This document shows positions 52,551 through 60,982 of a DNA stretch of 64,000 nt, piece by piece. The DNA is from Segatella maculosa DSM 19339 = JCM 15638. GTDB taxonomy: Bacteria; Bacteroidota; Bacteroidia; Bacteroidales; Bacteroidaceae. The stretch's first letter is position 1, and the number at the start of each line of letters is the position of its first letter. Position numbers and translations under genes: made by a program. The stretch spans positions 186,001-250,000 of the forward strand of contig NZ_KB908319.1 of NCBI RefSeq assembly GCF_000382385.1, given 5' to 3'. Under the pieces are notes generated by a model. The model ran no database searches, had not been told where the DNA came from, and saw only the letters and a program-made list of their open reading frames with translations.

Positions 52551-53255
52551 ATGAAAAAGTTCGCTTGGCTCTTCTGTGTAGCAATTGCTATGGCAATGCC
52601 TGCCCATGCCCAGACTTTTCTCGACCATTTAAGAAAGAATGTGCTGGGACAAGGCACCGTAACCGTCACGCAGAGCAAGGAAATCGACGAACTCATCAAT
52701 GGCAATCAGCCAAAGAAAACACCGGCAACGACCGAACCGAAGAAAGAGATTGTAAAGAAGGAAACGGCAATCGGCAAGACCGACCCCACGAAGAAAGAAA
52801 ACAAAAAGCCCCAACATATCCTCACCGGCGACTCGACCAAGACTACCACAAACAAGGTTGAACCCACGGAGAAGCCTATGGAGAGACACGAAACATCCGC
52901 AGCAAAGACCGAACCTGTAAAAAAACAACAGGAAGAAGGCGAACTTGACATTCCAACCATCGATATGCGGAAGAAGGTGATGCGTGGAAGTCATAAGATA
53001 ACAGGCTACCGTGTGCAGGCTTTTTCGGGTGGAAACTCTCGCTTGGACAGGCAGAAAGCCGAACAAGCCAGTACGGCTATCAAGATGAAATACCCCGACC
53101 AGCCGGTCTATGTCCACTTCTATTCGCCCCATTGGATATGCCGTGTGGGCAACTATCGCAGCTTTGAAGAGGCTGAAACCATGCTGCGGAAGGTAAAAGC
53201 ATTGGGCTATCGGCAAGCCTGCATCGTCAGAGGAAAGATAATCGTGCAGGATTAA
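52551..53255 (+). CDS. SPOR-domain protein
   Basis: Secreted protein of 234 residues. Signal peptide MKKFAWLFCVAIAMAMPAHA, then a low-complexity Lys/Thr/Pro/Glu linker (about 50-140), and a C-terminal SPOR domain (about 153-234; YRVQAFSGGNSRLDRQKAEQ, then CRVGNYRSFEEAETMLRKVK). SPOR domains bind peptidoglycan stripped of stem peptides, typically at the division site. Placed between tpiA and folE with a hairpin upstream. The role in division is inferred from the domain only. Confidence 0.87.
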   Translation: MKKFAWLFCVAIAMAMPAHAQTFLDHLRKNVLGQGTVTVTQSKEIDELINGNQPKKTPATTEPKKEIVKKETAIGKTDPTKKENKKPQHILTGDSTKTTTNKVEPTEKPMERHETSAAKTEPVKKQQEEGELDIPTIDMRKKVMRGSHKITGYRVQAFSGGNSRLDRQKAEQASTAIKMKYPDQPVYVHFYSPHWICRVGNYRSFEEAETMLRKVKALGYRQACIVRGKIIVQD

Positions 53256-53264
53256 ATTCCCCAT

Positions 53265-53906
53265 ATGGCACAAAACAAGGGACAGAACAATGATACAGAC
53301 AACTCAACAGCTATGAACCCGGAAAACGAATTCCGCGACGGTCTCGACGACCTCGCCACACATTACAGGCATATCCTCACGCTCTTGGGAGAAGACGCAC
53401 AAAGAGAAGGATTGGAAAAGACGCCGATGCGCGTGGCAAAAGCCATGCAGATACTGACGCGCGGCTACACGCAAGACCCGCATAAGGTGCTCACCGACGC
53501 ACTGTTCAAGGAAGATTACAACCAAATGGTCATCGTCAAGGACATCGATGTGTTCTCGCTTTGCGAGCACCATCTGCTGCCTTTCTATGGAAAATGCCAC
53601 GTGGCCTACATTCCAAACGGCTACATCACAGGCCTAAGCAAGGTGGCCCGCGTGGTAGACATCTTCAGTCATCGCCTTCAAGTGCAGGAACGACTGACCC
53701 AACAAATCAAGGACTGCATTCAGCAGACGCTCAAACCGCAGGGCGTCATGGTCGTAATCGAGGCCAAACACATGTGCATGCAGATGCGTGGCGTGGAGAA
53801 ACAGAACGCCATCACCACCACGAGCGACTTCAGCGGTGTGTTCAACGACCTCACCACCCGGCAGGAATTCATGAGCCTTCTGCGTGGCGAATCCAAACGA
53901 ATTTAA
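53265..53906 (+). CDS. folE: GTP cyclohydrolase I
   Basis: First enzyme of tetrahydrofolate synthesis, converting GTP to dihydroneopterin triphosphate. The 213 residues carry the zinc ligands C100 and H103 ([12 protein letters not shown]) and the later cysteine in [10 protein letters not shown], the [20 protein letters not shown] core and the N-terminal [20 protein letters not shown]. The first 20 residues ([15 protein letters not shown]) are polar and variable; an in-frame Met at MNPENEF is an alternative start. It begins 9 bases after the SPOR gene. Confidence 0.94.
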   Translation: MAQNKGQNNDTDNSTAMNPENEFRDGLDDLATHYRHILTLLGEDAQREGLEKTPMRVAKAMQILTRGYTQDPHKVLTDALFKEDYNQMVIVKDIDVFSLCEHHLLPFYGKCHVAYIPNGYITGLSKVARVVDIFSHRLQVQERLTQQIKDCIQQTLKPQGVMVVIEAKHMCMQMRGVEKQNAITTTSDFSGVFNDLTTRQEFMSLLRGESKRI

Positions 53907-53980
53907 GCATTCAACGGCGGGAAAGCGGCCTAAAGCCCCACTCACCTTGCCCCTATCGAACCACAATAAAAACGACGAAT

Positions 53981-54610
53981 ATGAAAAAAACACGTAACCT
54001 CGCCTGCACCTTGCTCTGCATCGTTGCGGCCATCACAGCGCTTTCTTCCTGCCTAAGCAGTGACAACGACGAACAAAACATCACTCCGGAAGAAGCAAAA
54101 ATGATTTTCAATGCCTTCAAAGGCACCTATCAAGGCAACCTTTATGCCGTTTACGAGCAATCGGGCCGGCTTTACAAGGCCACAGACTCTGTAGAAAACG
54201 TTACGGTTACGATAGACCGAGACACCATTGTCCATATCGCTAACGTCCCTGACAGCCTTTATGCCTACTTGACCAACACGGAATACGCCGAAGGAAAGAA
54301 AGTGAAAGATGCCCTCCGCAAGCATACTGCAACGCAATCTGTAAGAAGCAAGATAACAACCGTGGGCTTCGCAGACAGAGACAAACGCTACTATCAGTGC
54401 TTCACCAACTATTTCACGACAAACATCACGGCCAACTACGACAGCCAGAGCCACCAACTTACTTTCAACAATGCCATGAGTTGCTGGTATAATCCCACCA
54501 AAAGTAAACTGCAAGTGAACATGTCGCCGGTCGAAATCAAGTCCGACAAGAACGTACTCCGGCCTTCCGGCATCTACTTCATCTTCCTTTCAAAGACCAA
54601 AAGACCATGA
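53981..54610 (+). CDS. DUF4840-like lipoprotein, second copy
   Basis: Lipoprotein of 209 residues (MKKTRNLACTLLCIVAAITA then LSSC), paralogue of the gene at 33403 with the same length and order: GTYQGNLYAVYE, then TVTIDRDTIVHIANVPDSLY and KVKDALRKHT. The frame is open upstream into folE, but the ATG at 53981 opens the signal peptide. Its stop overlaps the exonuclease III start by four bases (ATGA), so the two are coupled. The function is unknown; the beta-rich pattern may be a lipocalin-like binding domain, which is inference. Confidence 0.7.
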   Translation: MKKTRNLACTLLCIVAAITALSSCLSSDNDEQNITPEEAKMIFNAFKGTYQGNLYAVYEQSGRLYKATDSVENVTVTIDRDTIVHIANVPDSLYAYLTNTEYAEGKKVKDALRKHTATQSVRSKITTVGFADRDKRYYQCFTNYFTTNITANYDSQSHQLTFNNAMSCWYNPTKSKLQVNMSPVEIKSDKNVLRPSGIYFIFLSKTKRP

Positions 54611-55362
54611 CCAAGTTCGTTTCATGGAACGTTAACGGGCTGCGTGCCTGCGTCTCTAAAGACTTCGCGCAGACATTTGAAACGCTCAATGCCGACTTCT
54701 TCTGCCTTCAAGAGACCAAGATGCAAGCCGGACAGCTCGACCTTCAGTTCCCCGGCTACACTTCTTTTTGGAACTATGCCGACAAGAAAGGCTACAGCGG
54801 CACGGCAATCTATGCCCGAAAGGAGCCGCTTTCGGTGGCTTATGGCATCGGCATCGACGAGCACGACCACGAAGGTCGCGTCATCACGCTTGAATACGAA
54901 GACTTCTATCTCGTCAATGTTTACACGCCGAATGCGCAAGACGGTCTGCGAAGACTCGACTATCGCATGACGTGGGAAGACGACTTTCAGGCCTATCTGC
55001 ACCGACTCGACGCCCGAAAGCCCGTCATCGTATGCGGCGATATGAACGTGGCGCACGAGGAAATAGACCTCAAGAACCCCAAGACCAACCGCCGTAACGC
55101 CGGATTCACAGACGAAGAGCGGGCCAAGATGACCCAACTGCTCGGCAATGGCTTCACAGATACGTTCCGCAACCTCTATCCCGAGGCCATCAAATACAGC
55201 TGGTGGAGCTACCGCTTCCGCGCCCGCGAGAAGAACACCGGCTGGCGCATCGACTACTTTCTCATCTCCGATCGGTTGCGACCACGGCTCAAAGAAGCCG
55301 CCATCCATAACGAGATATTCGGCAGCGACCACTGTCCGGTTGAAGTAGACCTCGACCTCTGA
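54607..55362 (+). CDS. xth: Exodeoxyribonuclease III (AP endonuclease)
   Basis: Base-excision-repair nuclease of 251 residues with AP-endonuclease and 3'-exonuclease activities. Motifs of the exonuclease-endonuclease-phosphatase family are in order: SWNVNGLRA, CLQETKMQ (catalytic Glu), VVNVYTPNAQ-like LVNVYTPNAQDG, CGDMNVAHEEIDLKNPKTNR, WWSYRFRAREKNTGWRIDYF and the final SDHCPVEVDL with catalytic His. The start overlaps the DUF4840-like stop. A strong terminator closes the row at 55375. The sequence is closest in style to the Xth/ExoA group. Confidence 0.94.
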   Translation: MTKFVSWNVNGLRACVSKDFAQTFETLNADFFCLQETKMQAGQLDLQFPGYTSFWNYADKKGYSGTAIYARKEPLSVAYGIGIDEHDHEGRVITLEYEDFYLVNVYTPNAQDGLRRLDYRMTWEDDFQAYLHRLDARKPVIVCGDMNVAHEEIDLKNPKTNRRNAGFTDEERAKMTQLLGNGFTDTFRNLYPEAIKYSWWSYRFRAREKNTGWRIDYFLISDRLRPRLKEAAIHNEIFGSDHCPVEVDLDL

Positions 55363-55374
55363 AGCCTTGTTCAC

Positions 55375-55413
55375 AAAGTTCCCCCAAGTGTCTGAACCAC
55401 TTGGGGGAACTTT
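55375..55413 (+). terminator. Strong terminator after xth
   Basis: AAAGTTCCCCCAAGTG (55375-55390) pairs perfectly with CACTTGGGGGAACTTT (55398-55413) around TCTGAAC, followed by TT. Confidence 0.9.
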
Positions 55414-55535
55414 TTCGTGTGCCTCGCCAGACACTTCCATGCACTTTATCATGCACTCATACCTGTAAGGCCCGTCATATAAGGAATACAAGACCTTTCC
55501 TATAAGGAGTGTGAGGCCATAGATACTTGCCCTAT

Positions 55536-55627
55536 CGAATTATCTGCATGCAGAGAAATATTTATCAGCATGCAGAGAAATATTTATCAGCGTGTAGAGA
55601 AATATTTATCAGCATGCAGATAATTCG
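55536..55627. repeat. Four-copy 22-bp tandem array inside a 16-bp inverted repeat
   Basis: GCATGCAGAGAAATATTTATCA repeats at 55546, 55568, 55590 and 55612, an exact 22-base period (the third with GCGTGTAG, the fourth cut after GCATGCAGA). The ends CGAATTATCTGCATGC (55536-55551) and GCATGCAGATAATTCG (55612-55627) are perfect inverted repeats. It lies between the convergent xth and NagX-like genes. The 382-base gap otherwise holds only the xth terminator. Confidence 0.9.
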
Positions 55628-55743
55628 CAAACCTAAGTAAGAAGAGGACCGGCTGTGCGGTTATCAAGGAACGATACTTCTATAGGAAGTGCATGCGCAC
55701 ATCAAGTTCATGGCAAAGCGGCAGGGCCTTCCCCATGCCCCTC

Positions 55744-56856
55744 TCAGAGCTTGATGAACAGCCTCCGCTTATACAGCACGTGCGCCACCACGAAACAGCA
55801 ACCCACATAAAGCAGACCGAAGACGGCCGAAGCCATGCACTTGTCGGGCAGCAGGCCGGCCAAGAGGTTGTAGAAGGCTTCGGGCAACGGCAATGTGCCT
55901 ATCTTTACGAGGCCGAGCAGCTTGAGTGCAAGGCCCGAAAAGACATAGAGAACCAAGGCATTGCTGCCGAAAGCCACCAAAGGATAGGCCCGGCGGCCCT
56001 GCTTCTTGAGGTCGGCGAACCAAGCCATGACAGTCCATGCAAGCAGTGCATAGCCCGAAGTGACCATAACGAACGTTGGACTCCATATCTTTTTGTTCAG
56101 CGGACACATGTAGCTTAGCAACAAACCAGAAAGCAGCAACAATGCACCGATGACAGCGAGGCGAAGGATACGCCGGGGTAGTTCCTGTGACGTGTACAGC
56201 AGTCGGCTGCAAATATAGCCCAGCAGTACCTGTGCCACACAGGGAATGGTGCTCAGAAGACCTTCGGGGTCGAACGCAATCGGCGTGCCGTCGGGCAAGT
56301 GTTCAATGTATAGGTGGCTCTCACCAAGCAGCCACCTATCTACAATGGCCACGATATTGTTTGCTGAGAAATCGAAACCATGCCCCAACATCAACAGCAG
56401 CCAATAGCCTGAAAGCAGGGCAACGACCACGAACGTCATCGTCGGAACACTCTTGACACGCCGCACGATGAGTGCAACGGCCAAATAAGACAGTGACAAG
56501 CGTTGCAGAACGCCCATGACACGAAGCTGCGAAAAGCAGAGTTCCCCCGTGTTCAGCCACCTCCCTATCAAGGTGAGCAAAAGGCCAATCACGAATAACA
56601 ATACACTCCGCTTCATCACCTTACGGAGATAGCTTGCACGCGAAGCCGTCAAGCCTTTGGTAGAAAATCCCATGGCCATGCCCATGGCAAAAACAAAGAA
56701 AGGGAAAACAAGATCGGTGGGCGTCAGACCGTTCCATACGGAATGCTCCAACGGGACGTAGATGTGGCTCCACGAACCGGGGTTGTTCACCAATATCATG
56801 CCGGCCATAGCCAATCCGCGGAGCATGTCGAGTGAAATCAAACGTTGCTGTGTCAT
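55744..56856 (-). CDS. NagX-like membrane acyltransferase (DUF5009/HGSNAT type)
   Basis: Inner-membrane protein of 370 residues with about ten helices, similar to heparan-alpha-glucosaminide N-acetyltransferase and the NagX proteins of bacterial GlcNAc gene clusters. The opening RLISLDMLRGLAMAGMILVN, then GLTPTDLVFPFFVFAMGMAM and FGSNALVLYVFSGL, are typical. NagX is thought to serve GlcNAc or chitooligosaccharide uptake; the acetyl-transfer role is inferred. Last gene of locus 2, after GH18 and a gap of 128 bases filled by tandem repeats. The usual catalytic histidine of HGSNAT cannot be placed with confidence. Confidence 0.82.
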   Translation of the reverse strand: MTQQRLISLDMLRGLAMAGMILVNNPGSWSHIYVPLEHSVWNGLTPTDLVFPFFVFAMGMAMGFSTKGLTASRASYLRKVMKRSVLLFVIGLLLTLIGRWLNTGELCFSQLRVMGVLQRLSLSYLAVALIVRRVKSVPTMTFVVVALLSGYWLLLMLGHGFDFSANNIVAIVDRWLLGESHLYIEHLPDGTPIAFDPEGLLSTIPCVAQVLLGYICSRLLYTSQELPRRILRLAVIGALLLLSGLLLSYMCPLNKKIWSPTFVMVTSGYALLAWTVMAWFADLKKQGRRAYPLVAFGSNALVLYVFSGLALKLLGLVKIGTLPLPEAFYNLLAGLLPDKCMASAVFGLLYVGCCFVVAHVLYKRRLFIKL

Positions 56857-56883
56857 TATTGTGTTATTGAATGAATTCTATAG

Positions 56884-56972
56884 GTGTTAAACACTCATGA
56901 GTGCGAGTGTTAAACACTCATGAGTGCAGGTGTTAAACACTTACAAGCGCAGGTGTTAAACACTCACGGTCA
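56884..56972. repeat. Four-copy 23-bp tandem array
   Basis: GTGTTAAACACTCATGAGTG and three more bases repeat at 56884, 56907, 56930 and 56953, an exact 23-base period; the third copy has TTACAAGCG and the fourth is cut. CACTCATGAGTG is itself a perfect palindrome. It lies between the GH18 and NagX-like genes. Confidence 0.9.
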
Positions 56973-56984
56973 AGGGTGCTGCGT

Positions 56985-58283
56985 TCACTTCTGCTTCAAG
57001 GCTTTATTGAGGATATACAAGAGGCTTTTGGAGGTATCCTCATAATAATCCTCGGTAAGTTCCCAAATCATCACGCCACGAATGCCCTCGTCTTTCACGT
57101 ATCCAACCTTCTTCCTTATCTTGTCGGGACCGTCATAATAAAGGTTTTCCTCCAACCATTCATTATTATACATCGCCTTGGGATAGGTGGCCAGAATGGT
57201 CTTCCATGTCCGTTGGTCTGCGCCTTCGGTACTTGTTGCCGACTTGAACTTGATGCCATAGAAAGGGATGCCCGGCAAGATTTTCGACTTAGAAATGCCC
57301 TTGTCGACAACCAACTGAATACCTTTCTTGAAATACTCATAGGGGGCATGTGGCCCGGGAGTCTTAGACCAAGGACCGGTCTTGTCATAAGTCATCACGT
57401 TGCAATAGTCGAGCAGCTGCAACATCTCCGAGGTATAGCGTCCTTGCTCCAATGGTATCATGCTGAGTGCAGCCGTCAAGAGATAGGTCTTGGGCAGTTT
57501 GCTACGCAATTCAGTCCACAACATTCCAAGTCCTTTTGCCTTTTCACGGTCGGTACTGATGCCATTGTCCCAGCCTTCAAAGTCGACATCAATGCCGTCG
57601 AACTCGTATTTTCTCAGCAAAGTCAAAGCTTCTTTCACGATAACGGCACGTTGTTTCTCGTCAATAACGGCCTTTGAGAAGGCTGGCTTTTGGTCGCTGC
57701 GCCCCATTCCCAAGGAAAGCAGCATGCGGATACCTGCCTGATGTGCCTTACTGATGACATCTTTCATGCTCTTCTCGTGCGCGGCATCAAGCATCATGTT
57801 GAGCTTTCCACCGTCGTTCACACGGGCAAAGGCCCACGAAAGCATGGTGACATTATCTTTCCAATGCTGGAATTCGTAGCGGTCACGATAATGAGGAATA
57901 TACCCCAACACCTCTTTTGCCTGATTCTTGGCCACGAACACACGCTTGCTGAAAAGCTTCACACGTCCTTTCCCGTCTTTGACTTCCAAGGTAAGTGACT
58001 GCTCACCCAACGTATTCGAGGTTATTCTGGCATCAGCCTGTGTGGAAACAACCCTGTCGCCCAAAGTCCACTTAAAAGTCAATCCACGGTTGGAAGCTGC
58101 TTTGTCGGCCTTCAGTTGCAAGACAGAGTCGGCCAATACAACCATACGCTCGGGGGCATTCAGTTCCACCTTGTCTATCCCACTGTTCTGTGCTGACGGC
58201 TGTGGATCGTCCTTACTACTGCCACAAGCACTGTTCAAGATGAGCAGAAAGCCCAAAAGAGCAACATTCATTTTCTTTTCCAT
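56985..58283 (-). CDS. GH18 family chitinase-like lipoprotein
   Basis: Predicted GlcNAc-beta-1,4-cleaving or endo-beta-N-acetylglucosaminidase-type hydrolase of 432 residues. Lipobox LNSAC gives Cys20. A beta domain (about 35-125; PERMVVLADSVLQLKADKAA) precedes a GH18 barrel (about 128-430). The family motif DGIDVDFE ends in catalytic E236 (from the first ATG), followed by MTYDKTGPW and MIWELTEDYY. A second Met four codons on is an equally good start. It follows GH3 by 34 bases. Surface or periplasmic action on chitin-like or N-glycan substrates is inferred from the family. Confidence 0.9.
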   Translation of the reverse strand: MEKKMNVALLGFLLILNSACGSSKDDPQPSAQNSGIDKVELNAPERMVVLADSVLQLKADKAASNRGLTFKWTLGDRVVSTQADARITSNTLGEQSLTLEVKDGKGRVKLFSKRVFVAKNQAKEVLGYIPHYRDRYEFQHWKDNVTMLSWAFARVNDGGKLNMMLDAAHEKSMKDVISKAHQAGIRMLLSLGMGRSDQKPAFSKAVIDEKQRAVIVKEALTLLRKYEFDGIDVDFEGWDNGISTDREKAKGLGMLWTELRSKLPKTYLLTAALSMIPLEQGRYTSEMLQLLDYCNVMTYDKTGPWSKTPGPHAPYEYFKKGIQLVVDKGISKSKILPGIPFYGIKFKSATSTEGADQRTWKTILATYPKAMYNNEWLEENLYYDGPDKIRKKVGYVKDEGIRGVMIWELTEDYYEDTSKSLLYILNKALKQK

Positions 58284-58317
58284 ACTGATTTTCTTTTGTT
58301 ATTCATATAATTTCGTT

Positions 58318-60738
58318 CTAATAACCCAACAAGTCGGCCTTTGCCGCCGGCTTATCTTCGGAAGAGGCGTGATAGGCATCTACCGTCAACTTGCCATGAA
58401 GGCAAATATCCTCCGACGAACGCCCTACCATGATCGTAAACGTGCCGGGCTCGACAACAAACTCTTCATGCTTATTCCATAACGACAAGTCACGTGGTGT
58501 CAACGTAAAGTGGACAGTCGTTTCCTCTCCTGCCTTCAAGTGGATACGTTCAAAACCACGCAGGGACTTTTGATAGGTTGTTACGGAACTGACATCATCG
58601 CGTATATAGAGTTGCACTATCTCATCACCTTCACGCTGTCCCGTGTTGCGCACCTTACAGCTTACCTCCGTCTCACCTTGAATTCCAATCACAGGTTTGG
58701 AGATGTGGAAATCACTATAAGCAAAAGTCGTATAACTAAGTCCATAACCGAAAGGATATAAAGCACCATCTACACGTACCGGTCCTTTAGAGTCGGCACC
58801 GGGTTTGAAAGGGAAAGCGTAAGGTATCTGTCCGACAGACTTCGGAAAGGTGACCGCGAGCTTTCCACCGGGATTATAGTCGCCAAAGAGCACCTTAGCC
58901 ACAGCCGTCCCCGTGAACTCTCCCGGAAACCAACCATGAACAATGGCGGGGACATATTGGTTTGCCCAATTGATTGTCGCTGCACGACCATCTAACAAGA
59001 CAAGCACTACAGGCTTTCCCGTGGCATATACAGCACGCAGCAATTGCTCCTGCCGTCCCATCAGGTTAAGATCCGTGCGCGAATACTCCTCACGAACAGT
59101 CTCTTCACTACCTCCCAAGACCACGACGGCGACATCAGATTGTCGGGCCACCTCTACCGCCTCATCAATCATTCGCTGCTCGGTGGTGTCCAAAGCGACC
59201 TCATACAGTTCACTCTCCGGGAAATGGTTGTCTACAATGCTGCACCCTTTCGCATAACGAATCTCTGCGCCCCGCATACTTTCCCGTATTCCATTCAACA
59301 CGGATTGTATGGGAGCATTGGCTGGACCATAACGACACACATGCGCTGTTGTGGCATCAGCATTAGGCCCAATGACAGCGATACGCTTCAACGATTTGGA
59401 CAAGGGTAGCAAATTGTTTTCATTCTTCAACAAGACAATAGACTCCAAGGCTGCGCGCAAAGACAACTGTTGATGCGCCTTACTATGCACGACTTGATCA
59501 ACCTCGTTCACATTGCCCCGATAAGGATTATCAAACAAACCCAACCAGAATTTCACATACAGCACGTCCTTAACCCGTGCGTCCAAGGTTTGCATGGAGA
59601 CCAAACCGTCTGTTAAAGCTTGGCGCAAAGGCAGAATAAAGGTCTCGGGCATAGAGAAGTTCGTACGCACATCAAGCCCTGCATTGATTGCCATTGCAGC
59701 ACCTTCCTCACGATTAGCAGCCACATGGTGCTTGGAGCTTAGGAACTCCACTGCCTCACTGTCGGACACAACATAGCCATGAAAGCCCCATTGATGGCGC
59801 AGCAATTCCGTCAGGAAATAGGAACTTCCCGTGATAGGCTCGCCGTCATAATCGTTATAGGAACTCATCACGCCTAATGCCCCACCCTCTTGTATTGCCT
59901 TTCGGAATGGTTCCAACAACAAGGTCTTCATCTCTTTCGGGGCAACATGCGGATCGGTCCGAGTTCCTTCATCACGACCGCCGACCGGCAAACTATATAC
60001 GGCAAAGTGTTTTGGTGTAGACACAATGCGGTTCTCCTGCAGTCCCAACACCATCTGCTTCCCTAATTCCCCGGCAAGATAAGGGCTCTCGCTATAGCAC
60101 TCAACGACACGTCCCCAACGAGGATCGCGTGACACATCGAGAATCGGGGCATATACATTCGTATAACCTAAGACCGAAGCTTCTTGTGCCGTCACATTCG
60201 CAATCTGCCGAATCAAAGCCCTGTCCCAAGTAGCACCCTGCCCGCATTGCGCCGGAAAGGAAGTTGCCCGGTCATGGCATAGGCCGCGGATACCCTCGTT
60301 CGTGAAGTCAACAGGGATACCTAACCGGGTCTCTTCAACAAACCACTTTTGGATGACGTGCTTGTTGCCTACGCTTTTCTTGTAAGGAAAGGAATATTCG
60401 CTTCCGCCGCGGCCGATGCCGTTTGCCTGTTCGTCGATGTTGGCAATCCCGTCTTTCCAGACACAGTTTTTCCACGCGGCCGTCGGCTCCCAATCCTTCA
60501 AGACGCGTTTACTTCCATAGAGAGTGGCCAGCTGACAGGTCTTTTCCTCTGTGGTCATCTGAGCCAACAAGTCGGAAACCCGTTCCATGATGGGGGCAGA
60601 CGGATTCTCATAGACATCCATTTTCCCATTCTTGTTGAAATCTATCCAACCTTTGTGATAGATATTTTGCCGTGCAGAAGCCGTCAGCGAAAGCACTGAT
60701 AAGAGCGAAAGCACGATATGTTTTTTACTGTTTAACAT
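58318..60738 (-). CDS. GH3 family glycoside hydrolase
   Basis: Exo-acting beta-glycosidase of 806 residues. Signal peptide MLNSKKHIVLSLLSVLSLTA then SARQ, no lipobox, so periplasmic. N-terminal GH3 barrel with GPVRVDG-type later part; nucleophile D326 in YVVSDSEAVEFL; GH3 C-terminal domain (about 430-640; AVIGPNADATTAHVCRYG) and a fibronectin-like end domain (about 700-790; PVIGIQGETEVSCKVRNTGQ). Starts of longer frames exist six codons upstream; the one used opens the signal peptide. It could be a glucosidase, xylosidase or hexosaminidase; the GH18 and NagX neighbours favour a GlcNAc-containing substrate, but sequence alone does not decide. Confidence 0.92.
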   Translation of the reverse strand: MLNSKKHIVLSLLSVLSLTASARQNIYHKGWIDFNKNGKMDVYENPSAPIMERVSDLLAQMTTEEKTCQLATLYGSKRVLKDWEPTAAWKNCVWKDGIANIDEQANGIGRGGSEYSFPYKKSVGNKHVIQKWFVEETRLGIPVDFTNEGIRGLCHDRATSFPAQCGQGATWDRALIRQIANVTAQEASVLGYTNVYAPILDVSRDPRWGRVVECYSESPYLAGELGKQMVLGLQENRIVSTPKHFAVYSLPVGGRDEGTRTDPHVAPKEMKTLLLEPFRKAIQEGGALGVMSSYNDYDGEPITGSSYFLTELLRHQWGFHGYVVSDSEAVEFLSSKHHVAANREEGAAMAINAGLDVRTNFSMPETFILPLRQALTDGLVSMQTLDARVKDVLYVKFWLGLFDNPYRGNVNEVDQVVHSKAHQQLSLRAALESIVLLKNENNLLPLSKSLKRIAVIGPNADATTAHVCRYGPANAPIQSVLNGIRESMRGAEIRYAKGCSIVDNHFPESELYEVALDTTEQRMIDEAVEVARQSDVAVVVLGGSEETVREEYSRTDLNLMGRQEQLLRAVYATGKPVVLVLLDGRAATINWANQYVPAIVHGWFPGEFTGTAVAKVLFGDYNPGGKLAVTFPKSVGQIPYAFPFKPGADSKGPVRVDGALYPFGYGLSYTTFAYSDFHISKPVIGIQGETEVSCKVRNTGQREGDEIVQLYIRDDVSSVTTYQKSLRGFERIHLKAGEETTVHFTLTPRDLSLWNKHEEFVVEPGTFTIMVGRSSEDICLHGKLTVDAYHASSEDKPAAKADLLGY

Positions 60739-60792
60739 GTTCGTATTAAAGTGCATAATAAGCGTGCGCCAAGACCACTATATACCTTCTTT

Positions 60793-60835
60793 AAAAAAGG
60801 TACGGACGTTTTACCCAAAAAGTACGTACCTTTTT
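60793..60835. terminator. Terminator-like hairpin between susD and GH3
   Basis: AAAAAAGGTAC (60793-60803) pairs with GTACCTTTTT (60826-60835); read on the minus strand the transcript would end in T-rich sequence. It lies between susD and GH3 of locus 2 and may reduce transcription of the downstream enzymes. Confidence 0.6.
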
Positions 60836-60880
60836 CGAATCCTCTCCCTTGCCCTTTGAATTCCGTGCCGCATCGCATTT

Positions 60881-60931
60881 CATTCCGAGGCGGCACTCAC
60901 TCCATTCCGAGGCGGCTCGGAATGAAGTGAG
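60881..60931. repeat. GC-rich hairpin and direct repeat after susD
   Basis: CATTCCGAGGCGG occurs at 60881 and again at 60903. The second copy continues into CTCGGAATG (60916-60924), forming a perfect 9-bp stem over GCGG; CTCAC (60896-60900) and GTGAG (60927-60931) extend it. A stable hairpin at the 3' side of susD mRNA may protect it. Confidence 0.7.
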
Positions 60932-60982
60932 AGGGGTATGTCGCAGTTCTTGACACATGCTTTTTCCACATTTCGACAAAGA

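Noticed and set aside
53561..53980. Upstream extension of the second DUF4840-like frame into folE
   Set aside because: It overlaps folE in another frame; the ATG at 53981 opens a clear lipoprotein signal.
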